A DNA stretch of 64,000 nt. It comes from Rotaria macrura (taxonomy: Eukaryota; Rotifera; Eurotatoria; Philodinida; Philodinidae). The notes below the pieces were generated by a model. That model had not been told where the DNA came from, made no database searches, and saw only the letters and a list, made by a program, of their open reading frames with translations. A program made the position numbers and the translations under genes. This document shows, piece by piece, positions 50,101 to 62,400 of this stretch (position 1 is its first letter; each line of letters begins with the position of its first letter). Where the stretch lies: positions 372,001 to 436,000 of the forward strand of contig OENT01000006.1 of assembly GCA_900239685.1 (NCBI GenBank), in the 5' to 3' direction.

Positions 50101-53100
50101 TGAAAACCTACAGTGATAAAAAAAAACACAAATAGTCCGATTCTATTTTCTTTCGTATTTTTGTTCTGCATGAAAGTGAAAAAAAAGTCGCATGTTTGTT
50201 GTCTGTATGTCCCGTCGCAGTATAACCTTTGTTGATTTCAATCTTCGCTATTTACATGATGTGTTTTCTTTTTTCATTTTTGCAATATATTAGGCATTCA
50301 GCAGATTGCATTAACAGTTAAAAGTCAAATCGAAGATTTTAAACCATCTATACCATTAATACAAGCATTGCGTGCACCTGGTATGCGCAATCGACATTGG
50401 GAAGAGGTTTGTTCGATTGTTGTCGTTAAATTGATTGACTATAGAAATTTTCATTGTTGCAACATTTTACTTTTTAGCTTTCTGAATTGGTTAAAATGCC
50501 TGTACGACCAAAGAAAGAACTAACATTTTCGAAATGTTTAGAAATGGGCTTACAGAAATATATCGATATGATATCGAAAGTAGCTGAAAAGGCTGCGAAA
50601 GAATTTTCTATTGAACAACAACTTGATAAAATGGAAAATGAATGGAAATCAGTACGATTCGATGTTCTACCATATAAGCAAACGGGTACATTTATAATAA
50701 AGACATCTGAAGAAATTTCACAAATGTTGGACGATCATATTGTTGCTACTCAGTCTATGTCATTTTCACCATTTAAAAAAGCATTTGAGGAACGTATTGC
50801 GGCGTGGGAAAACAAATTGAAAATCACACAAGAAGTCTTGGACGAATGGCTTGCTTGTCAACGTTCATGGCTGGTTCGTACTTACGAAAATAAAATCGAA
50901 CTTGATTTTATAGTTTTTTCATTTCTTATTTTGACATATATTTGCATTTTTAGTATCTTGAACCTATTTTTTCATCCGAAGATATTATTCGACAATTACC
51001 TGTTGAATCAAAACGATATCAAACAATGGAACGTATATGGCGTAAAGTCATGAAACAAGCAAAAGATAATCCAGAAGTTATATCATTATGTCCAGAAGCA
51101 CGTTTACGTGATAATTTACGTGAAGCTAATAAATTACTTGAACAAGTACAGAAAGGTTTGAGCGAATATTTAGAAACAAAACGTATGGCATTTCCAAGAT
51201 TTTATTTCTTATCCGATGATGAACTACTTCAAATTTTATCACAAACAAAAGATCCAAAAGCTGTTCAACCACATTTAAGAAAATGTTTCGAGAATATAAC
51301 TAGAGTAAGTCATGAAATGTTAATGTTAACATAGTGTATGATTGATATATTATCAATAATTTGCATCGACTAATTACTCGTATGGTGTACTCGATAGTAT
51401 AGATGAGTTGTGAACATTCAAAGATAGTAGTTACAACAATAGTATGTTTTCTGTTTTATCCTAGAGCTACTGTATGCCATGATGCAGAAGAAATTATTGA
51501 ACCTACTAATAACAGTTAAACATCATCAAATGCGGTCAAAAACGTTTTATCCAAAAAATATTATCATATTGCTTTTTGTTTTGACAATAGAAATAATACT
51601 AAATAATGAATGACAACAACAAGTTGTTCGAATAGGAATTAACGCTAAGATTTTCGATTAGAGATCATGTTCGACAATTATCAATGTCAGGGTTGGAAAT
51701 GGTCTAGTTTAGATAATAAACTAGATCGGTAAAAATTGGAAATTTACCGATTGAAATTTACGAATAACTATCTTCATTTTGAAAATTTTTTCTGAAGAAA
51801 AAAAGAGTTTTACTACCAAGTATTAAGTTGATACAAATGATGACGCACTTTAAATAGATTACTGAAGAGCACGATCACTATAAAATTCAAGGAAAACAAT
51901 CGATAAAAAAATTGAACTAGAATAAAAGAAGGATTTTATTTCAACAGGGATCATTCGAAGTTTCGTATTTAATACTGTTGCTATCGGTTTTGCTGGAATT
52001 CACCAGTTCAAAAGCAATTTTTAACAGACCGAACTGAACCGCTTTACAAATTTCTTACCTATGCTAACCCTGATCAGTCTGTATCCATAAACTATCTTGA
52101 ACTGTGTTATTCAAAATCAAAATATCGATCTTTATGCAATATTTAGTTTACGTAGTTTATTTCACGCTGATTTCGAAGTTTATGACTTACGTAGAACAAA
52201 TGTAGTTCAGTTTTATTAGATCAAATCAAATTTCGTAATAGATACAATATTAAGACACCGGAAAAACAAAGCGAATTTCAAATGTATATTTTCCTATTAT
52301 TGAATTCGTTTCTATAGATTCTAGTATTGATGAAAAAATCTCTAATGTGATTCATGTTTTTAACAAGTGAATTACTCTTGAATATGCTAAGCACAAACTA
52401 TCACTATACGTATTGGTTTTGTTCAGTTTTAATCAAAACAACAACTCGACCTAAATAATATGCCTCAGAATCGTTTTTTTTCCATATAGTTAGTTGAAAT
52501 TAACATCGGACCAGTGTTTCGATTCTATCTCACGATTGTCGAAAACAAACTGTCGTAGGAATATTTGTATTTTTCGCTGGATTATTTATTCATCAAGGAT
52601 TGACATGTCTATAAAATTCATTTGGATAGAAAACCTTGTCAAACTTCTAGACTATTTTATATTTTAGGTTAAATTTGAAGATGATATGCGTATTTCAAAA
52701 ATGTATTCAGCTGAACAAGAAGAAGTTGATTTTAGAAAAGATATATATCCAATTGGCAATGTTGAAGATTGGATGTGTGAAATTGAACGAGTTATGCGTG
52801 AAACATTGCGACAAATAATTCGAGATGCTCTAGCAGATTATGTCGTAGTAAGTAGAAGAATATCATGAATCAATGAATAACTTGATTATTATTGAATCGT
52901 TCATGTTCTATTCTATTAGCGACCACGTAAAAAATGGGTACAATACTGGCCAGGTCAAGTTGTTGTTGCTGGTTCACAAACATTTTGGACTAAACAAGTA
53001 TCTGACGCGTTGCAACAAAAACAAATTGAAAAATATCATAAACAACAATTACAAGAATTAGATGAACTTCGAGAATTAGTACGTGGAGACTTAACAGATA

Positions 53101-53463
53101 ATGCACGTGAAACATTAAAAGCATTGATCGTCATTGAAGTACATGCACGTGATGTTGTCATTAATCTTATTGAAGAAAAAGTTACGGATGTTAATGATTT
53201 CGAATGGATCTCGCAAGTAAAATCAATGATTTCAATACAAGAAAACGAAATTACGAATATACTATTCATAATTGTAATTTTTTTCATTTAGTTACGTTAT
53301 TATTGGACAGATGATCATTTATATATTCGTGCTGTCAATGCTGAATTTCGATATGGATATGAATATTTAGGTAATACACCACGATTGGTCATTACTCCAT
53401 TAACAGATCGATGTTATTTGACATTAACTGGTGCTTTACATTTAAAATTTGGAGGTGCACCAG
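44103..53463 (+). CDS. DNAH1: DNAH1 tail and linker, exons 1-27
   Basis: Exons: 44103-44252, 44303-44375, 44443-44623, 44696-44822, 44883-45051, 45119-45322, 45708-45966, 46071-46281, 46334-46495, 46574-46656, 47240-47458, 47527-47677, 47746-47890, 47957-48008, 48065-48290, 48923-49042, 49104-49186, 49245-49386, 49457-49612, 49681-49832, 49886-49932, 50294-50406, 50478-50873, 50954-51304, 52668-52847, 52920-53216, 53292-53463. The region binds light and intermediate chains (tail) and carries the power-stroke lever (linker). The first two introns are 50 and 67 nt and lie inside one continuous open frame, because together they total 117 nt. The stretch from [20 protein letters not shown] through [14 protein letters not shown] to the AAA1 approach [18 protein letters not shown] is highly conserved. 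Confidence 0.9.
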
Positions 53464-56400
53464 GTAATGAAACGTAGTTCATCATCATCATCGTCGAGCA
53501 ATTAATTCAATTATATTTCTTTTTTTTTCTTTTTAAATAATTCTAGCTGGACCTGCTGGTACCGGAAAAACTGAAACAACTAAAGATTTAGCTAAAGCTA
53601 TGGCCGTACAATGTGTCGTATTTAATTGTTCAGATCAGTTAGATTTTATGGTAGAATGATTTAATCATTCATATTCTTTGTAGTGCATTATTTTACTTTT
53701 CTTTTCTTCTAGGCTATGGCTAAATTCTTTTGCGGCTTAGCAAGGTGAGTAAAGTTCATTCCGACTAACAATTATTTTGAATAAAACAAAACAAATTATC
53801 TCTCATTCATCGAATTCATCAAGTGCTGGAGCCGTTGCATGTTTCGATGAGTTTAATCGTATTGATATTGAAGTATTGAGTGTAATTGCTAATCAAATAT
53901 CTACAATACTTCGTGCACTACGTTTACGGGTATAGAAATTCAATGTAGATTTCTTTGTTTTTCCTATGCTGGGCTTCTAAATTGATTTAAATTGGATTCT
54001 TCATTGATTCACTCTGCTCATATCTTAGTATTCTTGCTCTTTGTCTTCCTTCAGTGCTGGTGCATGGGCTTGTTTCGATGAATTTAATCGAATCGATATC
54101 GAAGTACTTTCGGTAGTTGCTCAGCAAATTCAAGTGATTAATCAGGCTCTTATGCAAAAGGTAATAGAATAGTTTTTTGATTAATTTTCTTTTTCTTTTC
54201 GTTTTTTCTTGTATTAATAATATAATCGATTTTAATTGATTTTAATACACTTATTCTACAGTTGTGGTTGTTGGTGTTGTTTGGATGAATTCAATGTTAG
54301 TATGAATGTTAGATATATACATTAATCTATGTATAAGTTATCATATCATAGCGTATCAACATTGAAGTTCTATCAGTAGTGGCAAATCAAATATTAACTA
54401 TTCAACTAACTCTTCGTACTCGTGTACGATGATTCAGCTGTTTGCTAATATGAAAATTTCGATTTTTGCTGATGATTGTTTTCTTTTCTTTTTCCTATTT
54501 TAAAAAATCTTATTGCATGAATATTATAAATAATTGTTTGCTATCTGATTTAGGCTGAACGATTCATGTTTGAAGGAAAAGAAATCGTTCTCAAACCATC
54601 GTGTGCTGTATTCATTACCATGAATCCTGGTTATGCTGGCCGGTTAGTAAAGAAATATTTAATTGATAATTGTCTATATGTATATTTTCTTAATTATATC
54701 TTAGTACTGAATTACCTGATAATCTGAAAGCTTTATTTCGACCTGTCGGTAAGTTACATAAAGCTCACATATAACAGTAGACCGATGATAAGTTTAAGAC
54801 TTAGATGTCGAGAATAAAGAACACTAGATAAAATAGTTGAAGAATTGTAGTCAAAATTTGAAGAATAATTGATTTGCTGATGGAAATATGATTTTTCTTC
54901 TAGCTATGATGGTTCCTGACTATGGTCTCATCGCTGAAAATTCTCTATTTTCGTTTGGCTTTTCTGAGGCTAAACCATTGGCTAAAAAGATTGTACAAAC
55001 ATTTAAATTATCATCAGAACAATTAAGTTCACAAGATCACTATGATTTTGGTATGCGAGCTGTCAAATCAGTTATATCAGCTGCTGGTAATTTAAAACGT
55101 CAATACCAACATATGAATGAGGTTAGAGAAAATATAGGATTCTTTTACTTATTTTGAACACATGATTATATGAAATCTAGGATTTAATTTGTCTACGAGC
55201 TATTCGTGATGTTAATATTCCAAAATTTCTTCAAGATGATTTGAAACTATTTACTGGTATTGTTTCTGATCTTTTCCCGAAAATTAAGTAAGATATACAT
55301 CAATTCATTTATGATAGATGATATTTTCTCTTTGTCAGGGAAGAGCCTATTGATTATCAAATATTGGAAGAAGGATTACGTTATGCATGTACACAACTTA
55401 AAATTAAAGATGTACCTGGCTTTTTACTTAAATGTATTCAATTATTCGAAACAACTATTGTTCGACACGGTGAGTTCACTTACTTGAGCAGAATACAACT
55501 TTATATTCGTGAAGTAAAATGGAAACAAAGACTATCAGAGGCAACACTTTTCGGATCGATATCTTGAGATATGAACGTTCTTTTTATCATTTTTGTGATT
55601 GGATCTCGCTAAATTGATCATATAATCATAGATGTGTTTTCGCATATGTCTTGAACTCAAACAACTGTACTACAGACTTTATTGAATACATACTTTAATA
55701 GACAGTTAAGTTTTACATTCTATATTTTGTTGTCTTACTCAAGGTCTTATGCTTGTTGGTCCTACTGGCTCTGGAAAAACGAAAAGTTATGAATCCTTAC
55801 AATTAGCTATGACGTATATGAAAGGAAAAACCAATCCGGCTGGTACACCATTCAAGCCTGTTCATACTTATGTACTTAATCCAAAATCTATCACTATGGG
55901 TCAATTGTATGGTGCATTCGATGATCTAACACACGAATGGTATATCGAACTACGATAATGAAAGAACAAACACAATATGAAATGAAAATTCGTTTCTATT
56001 TCAGGACTGATGGTATACTATCAACATTGATGCGACATGGTGTTGCAGCTGAAAACGACGATAAACGATGGTATCTATTTGATGGTATGTTTATATTTTG
56101 TTTTCTTATTGAGAAATGTCGTATAGAGAATCATTTTTATACGTCTACTAGGACCTGTTGATGCTGTTTGGATCGAAAATATGAATACTGTATTAGATGA
56201 CAATAAGAAACTATGTTTAAGTAGTGGTGAAATTATAAAAATGACTGAAGTATATTTTAAAAGAGAAAAAAGCGAAACGAAACAAGAGTATCAATAAAAA
56301 TAAATTCATTTTGTCTATCTAGGCTATGACAATGATGTTTGAAGTTGCTGATTTATCTCAAGCATCACCAGCTACTGTATCACGTTGTGGTATGGTTTAC

Positions 56401-59400
56401 TTAGAACCATCTATACTCGGTTTACAACCGTTCGTTGAATGTTGGCTTAAATGTTTACCTGATCCTGTATTTAAACATTATGAAATGGTTAAACGACTAT
56501 TTGATAGTTATCTTGAAGTAATTAAATTGTAAAACAATTCATTTTTCGTTCATACTTTTACTTTATACTTTAGCCATCGATAAAATTTCTACGAAAAAAT
56601 GTTAAAGAAATTATTCCAACATATGATAGTAATTTAACATTTAGTTTAATTAAAATGCTTGATTGTTTTATTTATCCATTTCGACCACGAGAAGTAAGTT
56701 ATAAATCATTTTTTTAAGTTTAGGTTTGTCTTTCTTGATTATTAAAAGTTTAATTCAAAAAATAAAAACATATTGAAAAAATCATGATTTTTAATTTATT
56801 TTCACAGAAAGGACAACGTCAAGGACGCGTACGTAAATATAGTTTGCTTGTTTGATTGGAATTTAGTTATTATTTAACTAATTGTTTCTGTTATAAATAT
56901 GAAATTATACATATATGTATATATATATATCAGAATAAGAAAATTGTTTGAATGTTTTTTGCTTCTCGATAATGCTTAATATATGGATTAATATAATTAC
57001 TTTTCTTTCAAATATATGATATATCATATTTGTAATATTCTATTTTCTAGTCAGATAAACTAGCGCCACCCGAAGCTTTTGAACGTGTTGAGGAATTGAT
57101 CGAACCATGGTTTATCTTTTCACTAATATGGTCTATCGGAGCTTCATGTGACAATGATTCAAGAAGAAAATTTTCCGAATGGTTACGAAAGAAATTCGAA
57201 CATGAACCGGTATGTTTGTGTAAAACGTGACATCCAATCATCGTTTGTTTAGTTTACAAAAATGCAAATAGAGATCTATATGAGATATGCGTTTGCGAAG
57301 CAGTAAAATAGTACATAGTTGATAGAACAATCATATGCTTTTGTCTTCAAGAGATAGACAGATGTATGAGTATTGATAATTGTGATTAGCCAGTTTTAGA
57401 AGTGAAGACCATGATTCAATCGATCAGATATTTATAAGATTCTCGGCTATAATTTCGTTTATATTACCACCTAATGAATATTATTAAAATCTTGCTAGAA
57501 ATTTTTTCGAGTCATATCAATCAAAAATATTTCAAAGATATTCACATTAGTCACATGATGTATATCACAATCAGTATCAAGAAGACACTTGATAGATAGA
57601 TATAGGTAATCCATAAGAACTTTTACTGGTTTGATTTTTGATGGATTTATATGTTCATATTCAAGATATAAGCGGTCGATAAACTACGTAGTACATGTGT
57701 GAATAGGAAAAAAGTAGATCGGCATAACTCAATGAAATTCGAAATCGAAATAATCATTTTAAATATTTTCGTGAGAAATAATAACTAAAAACCACTGAGC
57801 ATAAAAAATATTTCCTGAAACTCTTATTTAATTCTCATTCTCCCATTTAGACCAAAGGTATACGAAAAATCGAAAGTCAATTTTCTAGATTCGACCAGAG
57901 CTCCTTCGTCAAATAAGTTCATCTAATACGAAAAAGAAGAAAAACACTTGTAAACCATAGAGCATCTTTCTGTAGTTTGTATGGCACATATTGAAAAAAA
58001 TTGCATTTGTTCATGAAACAACATCGATCTTTCATAAGTCAAGACTTTTTTACAAAGTCTTTCCCTACTGAATAGACATTATCTAGACATATAAGTGTAA
58101 TATAATTAAAAAGTATGAACTTTTTCTTTGAAGATGAATATTCCGATACCGGATCAAGGCCTTGTCTATGATTATGTTTTTGATGATGGCGGCATTGTTG
58201 CACCGCCAGATGACAAAGGAGGCGATGAAGAAGCTACTGAGGAAGAGAAAAAGCGTCGACCTCGTTGGAAACATTGGTTAGCTGATATGCCACCATTTCA
58301 AATAGCAAATGATTCTAAATTTTCTGATATTCTTGTGCCAACCATTGATAATATTCGTAATGCATATGTTATTGAAATGCTTCTACGTATGGATCGTCCG
58401 GTATTGTGTGTTGGACCAACGGGAACAAGCAAAACATTAAGTGTTGTTGATAAACTAATCCGTTCAATGCCAAAAGAATTTAGTCCTGAATTTATTGTAT
58501 TTTCGGCTAAAACAAATGCTAATCAAACACAAGATTTAATTGATTCTAAATTAGATAAAAGGTTTTGATTTAAATTTGATAATGAATGAAAACGAGAATA
58601 AAACAACGCGAATCTTTTCTTTGTAGACGTCGTGGTATATTTGGTCCACCACTAGGCAAAGTATTTCTATTTTTTATCGATGATCTTAATATGCCAGCAT
58701 TAGAAACTTATGGTGCTCAACCACCTATTGAATTGATTCGACAATATATGGACTTTAAAGGATGGTACGATCGAAAAGTTGTCGGTGAATTTCGTACATT
58801 AGTCGATATTAACTTTGTTTGTGCTATGGGTCCACCAGGGTAAGGAGTTCATTTTTTTCGTAAGAGAAAGTACGATTTATTTGTCTCTATATGAATAGTG
58901 GTGGTCGTAATCCAGTAACACCACGCTTAACACGTCATTTTAATTTTATTTCATTTACTGAACTTGAAAATGATAGTATGAGAAAAATATTTTCAACTAT
59001 ATTCAATTGGTGGGCAAGATCAAATGAATTCTTAGTAAATGTTAGTGATAAATTGATTATGTCATCCATTGAAGTATATAAAACCGTTTGTCAATCACTG
59101 TTACCGACACCAAGCAAATCACATTATACATTTAATCTTCGAGATCTATCGAAAGTTTTTCAAGGAATGTTAATGATGGAATCAAAAAAAGTCGATGTAA
59201 GTTTACAATAGAAGCGTCCTTGTATTTAAACTATTATAAACTAAATGAACTGTTGAAATATGTCCGATGGAAGTGTGAACTTTTCTCGTTTCACAGTCCG
59301 CATGTAGATACACATGAGGCGATAAAAAGTATTTGATAAACTTTGAAAAAACCTGCATCAGATGATATAAAAACGTATAGTTCTTCAATAAACAAACGTT

Positions 59401-62400
59401 TCCATCAGTCAATAATTTTACTAGAAATTTATCAAGTAATCCATCATTCTGTGACTGACTGTTGTCAGATGTTTGTAAACGCGAGATGCAAACAAATTGA
59501 ACAATGACGTTAAATGACTATTCATTTTTGCTAGTTCTCTCTCTTCCCGGCTCGTAACGAGCTTGATTTGAGGAAGTGATGAGTCAACATTGATGAATTA
59601 TCTTCATACATTTGATTCATCTTCATCGTACATTCGTTTTTTTATGGATCTATGGAAAAAAAAGTTTTACTATTCAGATAAATAGTGACACAAGTAAATC
59701 ATTGATAAAAAAATTAGCTCATTCACTCAAATCGTCAAGTAGATATGAGGTGTTTTTTTTCGGGTTAACTGACTGAAAGGTCATCCTGTAATATTAAAAG
59801 TGATATGAGTTGATCTTTTAACGGAGGAGTATGACTTCTACATAGCAAAACTATAAGCATCGCATTCTTTATCTCTTCTTTGTCAATGCATTAGATACAC
59901 ATTGTACATTGCAGACCATGTTCAACGTGCAGAGTTTACACACATGTGATATAGATATAGAAGTTCGAAAGGATTTACTACAGGCATAGTAAAGAAGTCT
60001 CGCAAACATCACGCTAATACATTTTATGTTTCAAGTATATTCTATATGTTGTTGTTGTTTTCGGTTTTCAGGCTGTTGAAGATCTTCTTCGTCTATGGTA
60101 TCATGAAAATTGTCGTGTATTTCAAGATCGTCTAATTAATGATGAAGATCGAGATTGGTTTCGTACATTACTTGGTCAACGTATGCAAGCCGATTTTAAT
60201 GTCAATTTTACTGATGTTATACAAGAACCTGTACTCTATGGTGATTTTATTGTTCAAAGTGGTGATAGAGCATATCAAGAAATTTCTGATATACCATTGG
60301 TAAATAATATATAGATGCATATGAGTTGTTCATTTCCATATTTAACTTGAAACTTTCTTTCGTTTTAAGATGAAGAAACGTTTAGATGAGTATTTAGAAG
60401 AATATAATCAAGTGAATGTTGCTAAAATGAATTTAGTATTATTTATGGATGCAATGAAACATATTGCAAGAATCTTACGTATTATTAAACAACCACTTGG
60501 CAATGCATTACTATTAGGTGTCGGAGGTTCTGGAAGACAATCACTTACAAGACTTGCTGCATTTATGTAATGTATTTTGTAAATTTTATCGAAAACTGAA
60601 AGAATTCATTCATACATAGAATAGAGAAAGAATAACCAATTAAATTGAATCGAAAATAGTTTAAGATAACTATTGATATTATATGCTGGTATTTGTTCAA
60701 TTTTGAGGATTACGAGAATTAGGCAGATAGACAAGTACAATGTAGAAAATGAATGCATAGTTTGTGAGAGAATAACGAATGATAGTTGGCAATTCTTGTA
60801 TCTACAATTAATATTATGATTCATGACAATTTTGACTCGTCCTATCTCTCCGAGTGACTTATAGATTTTTACTGAGTTGGCCACGAAGGAAAACTGTATC
60901 GAAACTCTAGTTGTGTTCATTAATCAAACTATTTTATTATTTATTTGTATGTTTACATTTAACACATACATAAAACAGGTAATTAAAACATGATAAATAG
61001 AAGTGTAAAATAGATCATTATTAAAAGAATCACTCATTTCTGCACACCTGTATCATTGAAGTTATGGGAAAGCATCTAAGTAAATTCAAAGTTATATTCA
61101 TTTCGATTGACCGGATGCATATAGTCAGTCTATTGATGCGTGTATGTATTGTTTAAGTATTGGATATAAAGACTTGCAATTAGATAAAAGAACTAATATG
61201 AATACTATATACAGTGATCTCATATTCATCGCATATTGTATTCTTTTATGAAGCCAATTAAAAACGCACATTCATAATGGTGTATGTTCGTTCAATAGAT
61301 AAAATTTGAGTGAATTACGATTTTCTTCATTTCATTTGCTTGGAATAGATAGTTGAGTCTTCACACTTTGTTATTCTAATCCAGTAATTAATTCAATTTT
61401 TATTTGAAAATTAAGTTCATTTCATAATATGATCATGTACATACGTAAATTATAAAATCATTTCAAATTATCATGGTATTTACATTGAAAAGTTCTACAA
61501 TAGAATTCGTGATTATTGATAATTATAAAGGTTTTCTTAGTATAGATTTCATTCTTGTGTCAATGTGAATGAATCGTTCATGACGCATTGCCCTGTAATG
61601 AAATATTTATTTCATAGGTTACTATGAGAATTATTTGATTGACTGAAGAAGAAAAAAACTAGTTAAATTTCGTATTTTTGAGTACGATTCTAATTTCTTT
61701 TTTAAAACATTCTTCGATATTGATAATGTATGTTTGTTTCCAATTTAGTGCCGAATTCGAATTCCGTTCGATTCAATTATCGAAAAGCTATGGTACATTA
61801 TGACAATTAAACTAATACAAATCATTATTATAGTTTTGAATATTAACTTTTATAGGTATAACTGAATGGAAAGATGATCTAAGAAAATTTATGCTCCATG
61901 CTGGTTTACGTAATACGGCAACTGTATTTCTCTTTTCTGATACACAGGTTAGTAAACTATATTCATAATTCAAATCATTCCAGTTCATCCATATGTATAT
62001 ATATACGTAGATTAAAAGTGAATCATTTCTTGAAGATCTCAATAATATATTGAACAGTGGTGATGTACCAAATATATATCAAGGCGATGAACTTGAACAA
62101 ATTTATACGGCAATGAAATCTGTTGTATCTGAAGCAGGCTTACCACCGACAAAAACTAATCTTTATTCATCTTATACAAAACGTGTCCGACAAAATCTAC
62201 ACAGTGTTGTCTGTATGAGGTAAGGAAATAAAGAAGCATTGATGTCAACAATCTCATTATCATACTTTTTCAAAATAATTCTAGTCCTATTGGTGAAGTT
62301 TTCCGCGCACGGCTTCGTCAATTTCCTGCATTAGTCAAGTAAGTGTGAATAAATGATCTAGATTTCATTTGGAACTATTTTACAGTATCGATTTCTTTTT

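Noticed and set aside
53824..54423. Explaining the three Walker B exons as an assembly duplication
   Set aside because: The copies are strongly diverged in coding and intronic sequence, and one has its own intron, so they are not a false repeat of one exon.
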